64,000 bases of DNA from Denitromonas ohlonensis (lineage in GTDB: Bacteria > Pseudomonadota > Gammaproteobacteria > Burkholderiales > Rhodocyclaceae): the NCBI RefSeq assembly GCF_007625205.1, contig NZ_VMNI01000022.1, positions 1 through 64,000 on the forward strand, in the 5' to 3' direction. A program made the position numbers and the translations under genes. A model generated the notes under the pieces. That model was not told the DNA's origin. It worked only from the letters and a program-made list of their open reading frames with translations, and ran no database searches. Numbering within the stretch: position 1 is the stretch's first letter; each line of letters begins with the position of its first letter. Shown one piece after another: positions 15,311-23,164 of this stretch.

Positions 15311-16453
15311 TCATGCCGGCACCGTCGGTGTAATCGAGATCAGTCCGTTGCGCGTCAGGTTGAAGCTCTGCTTGAACTCGCCGCGCTTGAGCGTGCTGGT
15401 GACGCTGCTCACGTAGTACAGGCCGTCGTAGGCGATGCCGGCGCCGCGCACGCCGACCAGCTTGCGGGCCTTGAGCATGCGGCCGTAGCGCAGCACGTCG
15501 AGCGAGCCCGAGCCGCTGACCGAGTCCTGCGATTTCTTGGCTTCAGCGAGGCCGCGCGAGATGGCCTGCATGGGGTTCATGCTGGCGGTGTCTTTCATCA
15601 TCTTGATATTGGCCAGTGGCGTGCTGAGCACGCCCAGCGGCGGTTGCAGCGGGTTGAGGTTGGGGATGGGAATCGGGATCGGAACCCGCGTCATCTGGTT
15701 CTGAATGAAGACGATCGGCAGCACGCCCTTGGTCGGGTCGAAGCTGAAGTTGAGCGACTCGACATTGGTGTGCGCGTCCATGTCGATGTTGAGCGCCGGC
15801 TGCGGCGGGCCGACTTTGATCTCGGGCCCGAAGTAGGCGATGTTGGTCATCGGCACCTCGCCGGGCTCGATGTAGAACACATGCCCGACCTCCTCGGCCA
15901 TCTGCTGGATGTAGGCCAGATCAGTGCCCTGCTGCGCCGGGATGCGCTGGATCGGGATCGGCACATCGGGGAAAAAGGCCGGAATCGGCAGCGGAATGAT
16001 GCCGAAGGCGGCATATTTGGCGCAGATGAGCGCAAATCGCGCCTCCAGCGGCATGGCCGGATAGGGCAGACCGGAGAAGTCGATCATGTCCATCACCTTG
16101 GACAGATCCTCACCCGTCACGGTGATGCTGCCCGGCTGGCCCTGACTGCCGGCCTGCACCTCCACATTGGTGACCACGCCGTCGAACAGCGGCTGCGGCC
16201 GCCCGCCGAGCGTGACGATCAGCACCACGCGCAGCGGCGGCGTGCCGGCCGAGGTGTTCTGCCCCACGGCGATCAGGAAAATGGTGTTCAGCTCGGACTT
16301 GCTGTTGATCTTGAAGCGCAGCTGAAAGCCGCTGGCCGCGCCCGCCGAGGTGGTGGCGGTGACCGATTCGAGCGCGTCGATCATCATCGCCGGCACCGGG
16401 ATCGGGATCACCGGGCCGATCAACAGCGAGAGGTGAATGGCGCTGCTACTCAC
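15311..16453 (-). CDS. gpD-like hub protein (phage late control D family)
   Basis: The 380-residue hub protein carries the tube-to-spike symmetry match. Signs: an N-terminal hydrophobic, proline-rich beta segment (LLIGPVIPIPVPAMM), 'DALESVTATTSAG..SGFQLRFKI', 'FDGVVTNVEVQ' and a C-terminal 'YYVSSVTSTLKRGEFKQSFNLTRNG', the usual end of gpD-like proteins. The start is set at a GTG preceded by GGGAGG. This GTG overlaps the stop of the LysM gene (GTGA), which supports coupling. A frame running six codons further upstream begins inside the LysM gene and lacks its own ribosome site. With the separate gpV gene it forms the split equivalent of VgrG. Confidence 0.85.
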   Translation of the reverse strand: MSSSAIHLSLLIGPVIPIPVPAMMIDALESVTATTSAGAASGFQLRFKINSKSELNTIFLIAVGQNTSAGTPPLRVVLIVTLGGRPQPLFDGVVTNVEVQAGSQGQPGSITVTGEDLSKVMDMIDFSGLPYPAMPLEARFALICAKYAAFGIIPLPIPAFFPDVPIPIQRIPAQQGTDLAYIQQMAEEVGHVFYIEPGEVPMTNIAYFGPEIKVGPPQPALNIDMDAHTNVESLNFSFDPTKGVLPIVFIQNQMTRVPIPIPIPNLNPLQPPLGVLSTPLANIKMMKDTASMNPMQAISRGLAEAKKSQDSVSGSGSLDVLRYGRMLKARKLVGVRGAGIAYDGLYYVSSVTSTLKRGEFKQSFNLTRNGLISITPTVPA

Positions 16454-16808
16454 CGCTGCCTCCCGGCACACCCTCGGGCAGCGTGATGCGCAGCCGCCGG
16501 CCGACGGTATCGGTCAGGTCGTCGGGGCGCACCGCGCCGTTGCCATCGCACAGGCGCCAGTACTGCTGTGGATCGCCAAGGTACTGGGCGGCGAGGTTGT
16601 CGAGCCGGTCGCCGCTCTCGACGCGGTGTTCCTGCAGCGTCGCGAAGTTATCGGGCGGCGGGATGAAGCGGCGGCGCACATAGGTCACCGCCTCGCCGTC
16701 GGGCCGGGTCCACTGCGCGGTGTCGAGGCCGTGATAGCGGCTGTCGGGCGCAAAGCTCGGCGCGGTCAGCGCATTGGCCTGCATGAAGGCCTTGAGCGGA
16801 TCGGTCAT
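16446..16808 (-). CDS. LysM-domain tube/baseplate junction protein
   Basis: The 120-residue protein has a C-terminal LysM module: 'EHRVESGDRLDNLAAQYLGDPQQYWRLCDGN' (family pattern v..GD.L..iA...lgd...w..l...N), then 'VGRRLRITLP'. The N-terminus has 'SRYHGLDTAQWTRPDGEAVTYVRRRFIP', a pattern seen in small LysM proteins next to gpD in eCIS and related phages. It likely helps dock the hub on the tube initiator, as inferred from family and place. Stop and start codons overlap both neighbours, so it sits in a tightly coupled trio with the tube-initiator and gpD genes. Confidence 0.85.
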   Translation of the reverse strand: MTDPLKAFMQANALTAPSFAPDSRYHGLDTAQWTRPDGEAVTYVRRRFIPPPDNFATLQEHRVESGDRLDNLAAQYLGDPQQYWRLCDGNGAVRPDDLTDTVGRRLRITLPEGVPGGSGE

Positions 16809-17461
16809 GGCAGTCCTCCAATACCCAGGGCGTCAAAGCCGAAAGTCGCGGCCTTGCTCGCCAGTTTTTCGCGCGATTGCAGATAGGCCATGAACAGCCC
16901 GCCGCCCTTGTGATCGAAGCCCAGGTCGTCGATGGACAGCACGCGCAGGCTCAGATTGACCTTGGCGTTGATCGGGTTGAGCGCGGGGTCGAAGGCCTCT
17001 TCGGAGATGGAAAAATCAGTCACCCGCACCGGCGCGATGCGTTGCGCGCCCCACACGAACAGCGCCAGCGCCGACTCCATGGCCGCGATCTCCAGCGTGC
17101 CGGCGGCGGCCAGCGCCTTGCCCGCGAGCAGGTCGGCGGCGGTCGGGTTGACCAGCGATTCGAGCACCGCCAGCTGTGGCGCAATACCGGCAGCGACCAC
17201 GTTGGCATGCTGGTCGGGGAATTCGAGCTGGTCGGCGGCGTCGATGTCGGCCTCCAGGCGGAAGGTCTCGATCGCCGGGCCCTTGAGCCGCAGCGCCTCC
17301 GAGCGTTCCGCCCCCTCGCCCGCGCCCTGCACCTGCAGGCTGCGCGAGAGTTTTTCGGGGTTGTACTGCAGCGCGATCACCCGCCTGACCTGCGCGGACT
17401 GCGGGTCGATCAGCACGATGCCGCCTTTGACGATACGGGGAGACTGGCTGTAGCCGCTCAT
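16805..17461 (-). CDS. CIS tube-initiator protein (contractile injection system tube protein)
   Basis: The 218-residue protein matches the N-terminal CIS tube-protein domain: 'GGIVLIDPQSAQVRRVIALQYNPEKLSRSLQVQ', only quoted in part here; the YNPE.L.R motif is characteristic. The central 'RLKGPAIETFRLEADIDAAD' and the C-terminal 'VNLSLRVLSIDDL' are also family features. In related systems this protein starts the inner tube on top of the baseplate hub, often with LysM fused; here LysM is a separate gene downstream. It begins nine bases after the subtilase stop and overlaps the LysM gene by four bases. Confidence 0.85.
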   Translation of the reverse strand: MSGYSQSPRIVKGGIVLIDPQSAQVRRVIALQYNPEKLSRSLQVQGAGEGAERSEALRLKGPAIETFRLEADIDAADQLEFPDQHANVVAAGIAPQLAVLESLVNPTAADLLAGKALAAAGTLEIAAMESALALFVWGAQRIAPVRVTDFSISEEAFDPALNPINAKVNLSLRVLSIDDLGFDHKGGGLFMAYLQSREKLASKAATFGFDALGIGGLP

Positions 17462-17470
17462 GATGGTTCC

Positions 17471-20092
17471 CTATTTGGCCTTCGCCTTGGCGCGCTTGGG
17501 CTTGGTGGCTTTGGCGCGGCTGGCCGATGCCTTGGCCGGCGCTTTCGCCTTGGTGGCCGCTTTCTTCTTGGGCCGCGCGGTCGCAGGCGCCGCCGCCTGC
17601 AAGGTGATGTCGAGCGACCAGCGGTTGAGCTTGCCAACATCGCGCGCCGCCAGGTCCTGCACCTGCAACTTCCAGGTGCCGGCGATGGGCTCGCCGGCCA
17701 GCGCCTGCAACACGGCCACGTCGGCCGAGGCATAGGTGGCGCGCAGGTTATCGGTGCCGCCGCCGCTGCGGCTGTGCAGTACCACGGCGGTGCCGCCCGG
17801 CGAGTGCAGGGTGACGCGCAGATCGCCGATATAGGTGTGGGTGATGTCGAGCGCCACCGCGATGGCGGCGATCGCGCCTGCCTCGCTCACCGCCAGCGTC
17901 CGTGTGATGCCGGCCGCGCGGTTGTCGGGAATCGCCATGCCCGGCGCGTCTTCGACGAACACCGTGCGCGGCGGTACGAGCACGCCCAGTTCCAGCGACC
18001 ATTCCTCCAGCCGGCCGGTGTCGACGGCCGCCTCGTCGCGCACCGACAACGTCCACGCCCCGGCCGCGTCCTCGCCTTCAAAGCCGCGCAAGGCTGGCAG
18101 CGTCGCCGCCTCCCAAGTGGCCGCCAGATCGTCGCGGCCGCCGCCGGCACGCTCATGCAACACCACCTCGTGACCCGAGGGCGCGCCCAGCGTCACCACC
18201 AGATCGCCGATGTAAGAGTGGCGGATATCCACCGACACGCGCACGAAGCTGACCTGGCCAACGGTGTCCACCTGCAGGGTGTCGGCGATGCCGCCGGGGC
18301 GGTTGTCGGGGATCGCGATGCCGGGGCGCGAGCTCCAGCGGTTGTCGGGCGCGGGCGCGGGGGTCTCGCCCCCGCCGCGCAGTTGCAGGGCCAGCGCCAC
18401 GGCCTGCTCGGCATCGACCCGGCCATGGCCAAACCACGGGCTCCAGCTGCCGTCGGCATGGCCGATGTCGACAAAGTCGCCGCTGTCGAAGGGGGCAATC
18501 GGCGACACATCCCAACTCGGATTGGGGTCGAAGTTGGCCGCAGGCGTGCGCGGATAGGGCGTGGTGTCGAGATCCTTGGCCGCCGTGCGGCGCAGCACCG
18601 AGCCCAGCTCCAGCGCGCTCAGTTCCGGGTGGGCCGACAGCACCAGCGCGGCGATGCCGGCCACCAGCGGGGTGGCGCTGGAGGTGCCGCCAAAGTCATG
18701 GGTGAGCAGTCCGCTCTCGCCGGTGGCGGTGGTGATGCCCCGGCCGGCCACCGGCATCCGGAAATAAGCGTGGCTGTTGCTCGACGGCGCGCAAATCTCG
18801 ATGCCGGTGCCGTAGTTGGAATAATGGCTGCGCTGCGCGGTGCTGGCCAAGGCCGCCACATGCAGCAGGCCCGGTACGTCGACCATGTTGTTAACAAAGC
18901 GGCGCGTCCTCGCCGGCCCGGCCCAGCGCCACGCGCCGTTGGCAAACTCCCAGCCGTGCGTATAGGGCACATCGACATCCGCCTCATGCTGGATCGGGCA
19001 GTTCTCGTTGCCCGCCGCCCACAGCAACAAAATACCCCGCCCGCGCCGCCCGCCGCTGACCGCCAGCTGCGACAGGCGGTTGATGACGGCGGTGGCAAAC
19101 AGGAAACGCGGCACGCTGCCCCAAGAGTTGGACAGCACATCCACCTTGTCGGCCACAAAGCTCAGCGCCGACAGCATCTTCGAATCATTGATGAGCAGCG
19201 ACGGGCCTTGCGACTCCCACTTGATCGGCAGCAACCGGCAGCCCGGCGCCGCGCCCACCGTGAGCACCGCGTCGGCCTCGCCGGCAATCACGCCCGCGCA
19301 GGAGGTGCCGTGGTTGGCGCCGGTCTGATACATGCCCGCGGGCTGGGCATCGACATCGCGACTGGTAACCAGCCGAGTGCCGGCGAAGTAGCCCCAGGCG
19401 GCGAACTTGCCGGGCGAGTCGAAATCGGGGTGGTCGAGCTTGCAGCCATCGTCCGTCACCCCGACCACCACCTCCGGGCTGCCGAAGCTGTCGAGCAGAT
19501 GCCATGCCGCCTCGCAGCGCGCATTGGCGCGTGGATCGACCTCGGGGTGGAAGAAGTGGCCATGCAGATGCCACTGGCTGGCGTAGTCCGGATCACTCGG
19601 CGGCGACAGCTCGTATTTGGTGACCAGATAGTTGAGGTCGTTCTCGGCCAACGCGACGCGCGCGTCGTTCTCGGTCAGCTCGACCACCAGCTTCACCGGG
19701 TTCATGCCGGTATGCTCGGTGAGCTGAAAAAGATAGTCGCGCTCGGTGTAACGCTCGCGCAGCAACAAGCCGTAGCGCCCGGCAAACTCGGCCACCTGAT
19801 CGTTCGTCAGCGCCGTCTTGAAAGTGACGAAAACGCGGTCGGTGATCAGGAAGTCCTCACCCGTGTCCGCCATCTGGTAGGCGTGGTGGGTCGGCCCCAG
19901 CGCCCGCGACCTGGCCATCATCGCATCGAGATCCTGCGCCCGGGCCCGCACCCGCGAAGACCCCGAAGACACCTGCTCGGCATCGTCAGCAATGCCCGCC
20001 CGCTGCAGCGCGTCGGGCAGCGCCCGCGCCACGAAGGCGTCGGGGCGCTTGGCCAGTTCGAGTTTCTGGCCGCCGCGATAGGTATAGGTCAT
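17471..20092 (-). CDS. Subtilisin-like (S8) protease with two P-domains and a histone-like basic tail
   Basis: 873 residues. Residues 1-165 form an N-terminal region that may include a propeptide. The S8 catalytic domain spans about 165-570: Asp214 in VTDDG, His261 in NHGTSCAGV, the oxyanion Asn362 in AAGNEN, and Ser471 in GGTSSATPLVAG, so it should be active. Two proprotein-convertase P-domains follow (about 587-704 and 715-832), each with IPDN..GI and HxYIGDL motifs. The last 40 residues are Lys/Ala repeats like histone H1 or AlgP. There is no signal peptide. It lies between the DUF4157 block and the tube-initiator gene, and its ATG overlaps the stop of a 39-codon ORF. A cargo effector loaded into the tube, or a maturation protease, are the two main readings. 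Both are inference. Confidence 0.85.
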   Translation of the reverse strand: MTYTYRGGQKLELAKRPDAFVARALPDALQRAGIADDAEQVSSGSSRVRARAQDLDAMMARSRALGPTHHAYQMADTGEDFLITDRVFVTFKTALTNDQVAEFAGRYGLLLRERYTERDYLFQLTEHTGMNPVKLVVELTENDARVALAENDLNYLVTKYELSPPSDPDYASQWHLHGHFFHPEVDPRANARCEAAWHLLDSFGSPEVVVGVTDDGCKLDHPDFDSPGKFAAWGYFAGTRLVTSRDVDAQPAGMYQTGANHGTSCAGVIAGEADAVLTVGAAPGCRLLPIKWESQGPSLLINDSKMLSALSFVADKVDVLSNSWGSVPRFLFATAVINRLSQLAVSGGRRGRGILLLWAAGNENCPIQHEADVDVPYTHGWEFANGAWRWAGPARTRRFVNNMVDVPGLLHVAALASTAQRSHYSNYGTGIEICAPSSNSHAYFRMPVAGRGITTATGESGLLTHDFGGTSSATPLVAGIAALVLSAHPELSALELGSVLRRTAAKDLDTTPYPRTPAANFDPNPSWDVSPIAPFDSGDFVDIGHADGSWSPWFGHGRVDAEQAVALALQLRGGGETPAPAPDNRWSSRPGIAIPDNRPGGIADTLQVDTVGQVSFVRVSVDIRHSYIGDLVVTLGAPSGHEVVLHERAGGGRDDLAATWEAATLPALRGFEGEDAAGAWTLSVRDEAAVDTGRLEEWSLELGVLVPPRTVFVEDAPGMAIPDNRAAGITRTLAVSEAGAIAAIAVALDITHTYIGDLRVTLHSPGGTAVVLHSRSGGGTDNLRATYASADVAVLQALAGEPIAGTWKLQVQDLAARDVGKLNRWSLDITLQAAAPATARPKKKAATKAKAPAKASASRAKATKPKRAKAKAK

Positions 20093-20208
20093 GACGTCCC
20101 TCCTTCAGGCCCGCAGTTGTTCAGCGCGGCACGTCCGCGCGCCATGACAGCGCCGGCCGACGCGATACCGCTTTCGACGAGTTGGGGAGATGGGCTGTGG
20201 TCGCGCAT
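20089..20208 (-). CDS. 39-residue ORF upstream of and coupled to the subtilase gene
   Basis: A short frame opens at an ATG preceded by TAGGAGA (ribosome site, six-base spacing), right after the stop of the third DUF4157 gene. It ends in TGA overlapping the subtilase ATG (ATGA). The peptide is MRDHSPSPQLVESGIASAGA followed by VMARGRAALNNCGPEGGTS. It has no hydrophobic core or known motif. Perfect spacing and coupling argue it is translated, either as a small structural peptide or a leader that sets subtilase expression. Confidence 0.55.
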   Translation of the reverse strand: MRDHSPSPQLVESGIASAGAVMARGRAALNNCGPEGGTS

Positions 20209-20216
20209 GGTGTCTC

Positions 20217-21581
20217 CTAGAAGCGAAACCGCAGTGAGCCGCCGATGAAGTTGGCCGGCGGCAAGCTGCCCGGCGTGGGTGGGGTATCGGGCGTGGTCAG
20301 TTGGCCCTGCGCGCCAAATTCGAATTCGGCCACCGGCACCTCGCGGCAGGGCGCGCCAACGCGCTCGATCTCGGAATGCACATTGGCCATGGCAGCGACC
20401 ACCTCGGCGTAGCGCGCCTGCGGGGCGAAGGTGCGCGACAGCTCGCTGGCCTCGGGGTCGGGTGGCGGTGGGGTCTGCACTGCCTGGATCGCGTCGCGCA
20501 GGCGGGTGCCGGCCGCCTGCAGCGCCGAGCGCGCGGCGGCCGGGTCCACGGCCCGGCACACGGTGCGCGTGGTCTGCACCGTCAGCCCGGCCGAACCCCG
20601 GCCCTCGGTGGTCATGCTGGCGCGGGCGATGATGCGCACATGCGGCACGGCATTGACGGTGACGCTGAAGGAAAACTCACTGGGGCTGGCGTTGAGCGAG
20701 AACACCACCCGCTCGGCCCCGCGGAACGGCACCGGCAGGCGCACCGCCAGCGACGCCGGCAGGTCGATGGTGACCGCCGCCGCGCCGAGGTTGAAGGCGA
20801 TGGTGGTCGAGGGCAGCGACAGCCCGCCGCCGGTCGCCGGGGCCGGCGCGCCACCGGCCGGCGGCGTGGTGCCCGGTGCGCGGCGCGGACCGGGCGCCAC
20901 CGGCCCCGGCCGTGAGCTGCGCGGCGGCAGGCCGAAATTGGGCGTCAGGCAGGGGTTGCCGGCCACCAGCGAGGCGAGGCTCACGCCCGGGTGACAGGCA
21001 CGGTAGATCTGCAGCAGGCGGGTGCGGCTCACCGCCTCGGGCGAACGCAGGCTGAGCCGGCACAGGGTGCCGATGTCGCAGGTGGCCTCGGCCATCGAGG
21101 CCTGGAAGGACGCGTCATCTTCCGTGCCCGGCACCGGATCGCGCGACACCGCCGGGCTGGCGGCGCTGATCGTCGGCATCGGCGCACCGGTGACCACGCT
21201 GTGCGCCGCGCGCCGGGCCTCGCCCTCGCGCTGGGCGGTGCTCAGATCGGCGCCACCGCCCTGGCGCTGCTGGATCGCGTGGGTCAGCTCATGCGCCAGC
21301 CGTTGCCGGCCGGCCGGGGCGTTTGGCGCATAGCCCTCCGGCCCGAACACGATGTGCCGCCCCACGGTGTAGGCCCGCGCCGACAGGGCCTCTGCGGACT
21401 GTGCCGCGGCGGCGTCGGTGTGCAGACGGATATCGCCCAGATCGGTGCCGAAGCGCTGCTCCATGGCCGCCCGGGTGAGCGCATCGAGCGGCCGCCCGGC
21501 GCGGCGCAGCACGTTGGCGGCGACAGCCGGTACGGCCGCGTGGCCGGTGCGTTGCACCCGGGTGTGGGCCGGCGCGCTCAT
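20217..21581 (-). CDS. eCIS-core (DUF4157) protein, third copy
   Basis: 454 residues. The DUF4157 module occupies about residues 30-110: 'GRPLDALTRAAMEQRFG', 'DIRLHTDAAAAQSAEALSARAYT', then the metallopeptidase-like HELTH at 97-101. Unlike the other two copies it has no N-terminal cysteine cluster; it starts almost directly with the core. After a proline/glycine linker (about 200-235) comes a beta-rich domain of unknown type (around 240-330), a helical stretch, and a C-terminus ending in SLRFRF. DUF4157 proteins co-occur with eCIS and often carry toxin domains, so the C-terminal half may be an uncharacterised effector or an outer coat component. Its ATG overlaps the stop of the second copy. 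Confidence 0.8.
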   Translation of the reverse strand: MSAPAHTRVQRTGHAAVPAVAANVLRRAGRPLDALTRAAMEQRFGTDLGDIRLHTDAAAAQSAEALSARAYTVGRHIVFGPEGYAPNAPAGRQRLAHELTHAIQQRQGGGADLSTAQREGEARRAAHSVVTGAPMPTISAASPAVSRDPVPGTEDDASFQASMAEATCDIGTLCRLSLRSPEAVSRTRLLQIYRACHPGVSLASLVAGNPCLTPNFGLPPRSSRPGPVAPGPRRAPGTTPPAGGAPAPATGGGLSLPSTTIAFNLGAAAVTIDLPASLAVRLPVPFRGAERVVFSLNASPSEFSFSVTVNAVPHVRIIARASMTTEGRGSAGLTVQTTRTVCRAVDPAAARSALQAAGTRLRDAIQAVQTPPPPDPEASELSRTFAPQARYAEVVAAMANVHSEIERVGAPCREVPVAEFEFGAQGQLTTPDTPPTPGSLPPANFIGGSLRFRF

Positions 21582-23164
21582 CGCCCCCTCCGTCGGCCAC
21601 GGCCACCCCGTGCGCGCGGCACGGTGATCGTCACCGCCGGCAGGCCGCCGGCGATGGCCGTCTCCCAGGTCGATTGCTGGCCAGCGTTGCAGCCGTGATT
21701 GGTCTGGCGGTCGTAGAGCCGCTGCTGGCGCGACAGCGTGGTGCGCGCGGCGCGCAGCAGGGCGTCGAAGTTGGGCGCGGTGGACAGCATGCCGTTGGCC
21801 TTGCGGGCCATGGCGCAGGTGAGGTTGAAGTGGCCCTGCTCATGGGCCAGCAGACGACCCGACTCGACGCCGGCGCGGTCACTGCAATCGCGCGCCACGA
21901 CGGTGGCGCACTCGGCGCGCGAGGTGGCCTGGTCACCCCGCGCCCGCGCGCTGGCCGGGCAGGTCCGGCTGGCCGCGCTGCTCATGCCGAAGGTGCCGCC
22001 GACCCGCCCCGCCCGCGCCTCGCGGTCGAAAAAGGTCTGGCAGCTGGCGACGGTGCGATTGCAGCCGTTGTGCGCCGGGTCCGACGCGTTGGCGAACTCC
22101 GGCTTGACCCAGGATCGGCCCGGTGTGAAGAAGGCCTGCACGCCGCGGGTGTTCGGCTGGGTATAGGGGGCGCAGCGGCTCAGCGCGGTGTTGATGGCGC
22201 GCTCGCGCAGCCCGGACGCTGTCATGGCCCCGAAGCGGCTGCGCCGTGGCGCCCGGCCGCTGAAATTGGCCCAGGTGAGGGCCGTTGCCGGATCGCATTC
22301 GGCCGGGTCGGGCGCTGCGGTGGCCAGGCAGGCGCGTTCGGCCTCGACAGCGTCGCGCTCGACGCCCATCGGCAAGGGCGCCCCCTCGAGCGAACTGTCG
22401 AAGGGTGCGGCGTAGCGTTCGCTGATCGGGCCACCGATGCCCCCGGCGGCATGCGCCTCGGCGGGCTCTTCGTCCATGGGCTCCGGGGCGCGCGGTTCTT
22501 CGTCCTCCGGGCGGTTGCTGCGTGTTTCCGGCTCGGGCGCGGCGGCGCTGCGCTGCAGGGTGCCGCTTTGCTGCACCACATGGGCCAACTCGTGCGCGAG
22601 CAAGCCCTGCCCGGCCGCCGTGTCCGGCGCGTAGCGGCCGGTGGCGAACACCAGATGATGGCCAACGGTGTAGGCGTGGGCCGACACCTCACGGGCCGAG
22701 GCGGCGGCCGCGCTGTCGCGATGTACGCGGACGCGACTGAAGTCGTGACCGAAGCGCGGCTCGAAGAAGGCGCGAGCACTCGGGGCCAGCGGCTCGCCGC
22801 TGCGGCCGAGGGTGCGATCCACACTGGCCGGGACAGCGCCGGCACGGGCGCTGGCCGTCTGGCCACGCCGGGTAAGCCGGGGCGTGCCGGTGCGCGAGAT
22901 GGCGCCCTCGACAGCGCCCATGCGCATCACCTGGTCGGCGGCGCGATCGGCCTCATGCTCCAGCGGGTCGTGGCTGGCGCCGATGCTGAGCCGCGCCTGC
23001 AAGCCGACGGCCTCGCGCTGCTTGCAGGCCTCGCATTCGCCGTCCGCGGCGCTGGTGCTGTTGCCGCAGGCGCACTTGCGCTGCAGGAAAGGCGCCGAAT
23101 GCGAAGCCGAAGTCGTCGTTGCCGCCGGCCGGGCCGTTTTGAGGGGGGCGAGTGATGTCGTCAT
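21578..23164 (-). CDS. eCIS-core (DUF4157) protein with C-terminal DUF922-like metallopeptidase domain, second copy
   Basis: 528 residues; the start is the ATG that overlaps the upstream stop (ATGA), though the frame is open much further. Residues 28-48 hold a zinc-ribbon-like cluster (CAC at 31-33 and C44..C47). The DUF4157 core lies at about 118-205 with HELAH at 191-195. An acidic Pro/Glu linker follows (210-240). The C-terminal part (about 295-510) opens with LTWANFSGRAP, contains HEQGHFNL with the HExxH at 441-445, and ends in a 'YDRQTNHGCNAGQQSTW' pattern. That combination resembles DUF922, a putative zinc peptidase family. Two separate HExxH sites in one protein are notable. The tail is Arg/Gly-rich. 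A delivered protease is a reasonable inference. Confidence 0.8.
   Translation of the reverse strand: MTTSLAPLKTARPAATTTSASHSAPFLQRKCACGNSTSAADGECEACKQREAVGLQARLSIGASHDPLEHEADRAADQVMRMGAVEGAISRTGTPRLTRRGQTASARAGAVPASVDRTLGRSGEPLAPSARAFFEPRFGHDFSRVRVHRDSAAAASAREVSAHAYTVGHHLVFATGRYAPDTAAGQGLLAHELAHVVQQSGTLQRSAAAPEPETRSNRPEDEEPRAPEPMDEEPAEAHAAGGIGGPISERYAAPFDSSLEGAPLPMGVERDAVEAERACLATAAPDPAECDPATALTWANFSGRAPRRSRFGAMTASGLRERAINTALSRCAPYTQPNTRGVQAFFTPGRSWVKPEFANASDPAHNGCNRTVASCQTFFDREARAGRVGGTFGMSSAASRTCPASARARGDQATSRAECATVVARDCSDRAGVESGRLLAHEQGHFNLTCAMARKANGMLSTAPNFDALLRAARTTLSRQQRLYDRQTNHGCNAGQQSTWETAIAGGLPAVTITVPRARGGRGRRRGR

Noticed and set aside
16877-20248. Plus-strand open frame of 1123 codons opposite the subtilase and tube-initiator genes
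   Set aside because: Antisense shadow of genes with intact catalytic motifs; no ribosome site and no domain.
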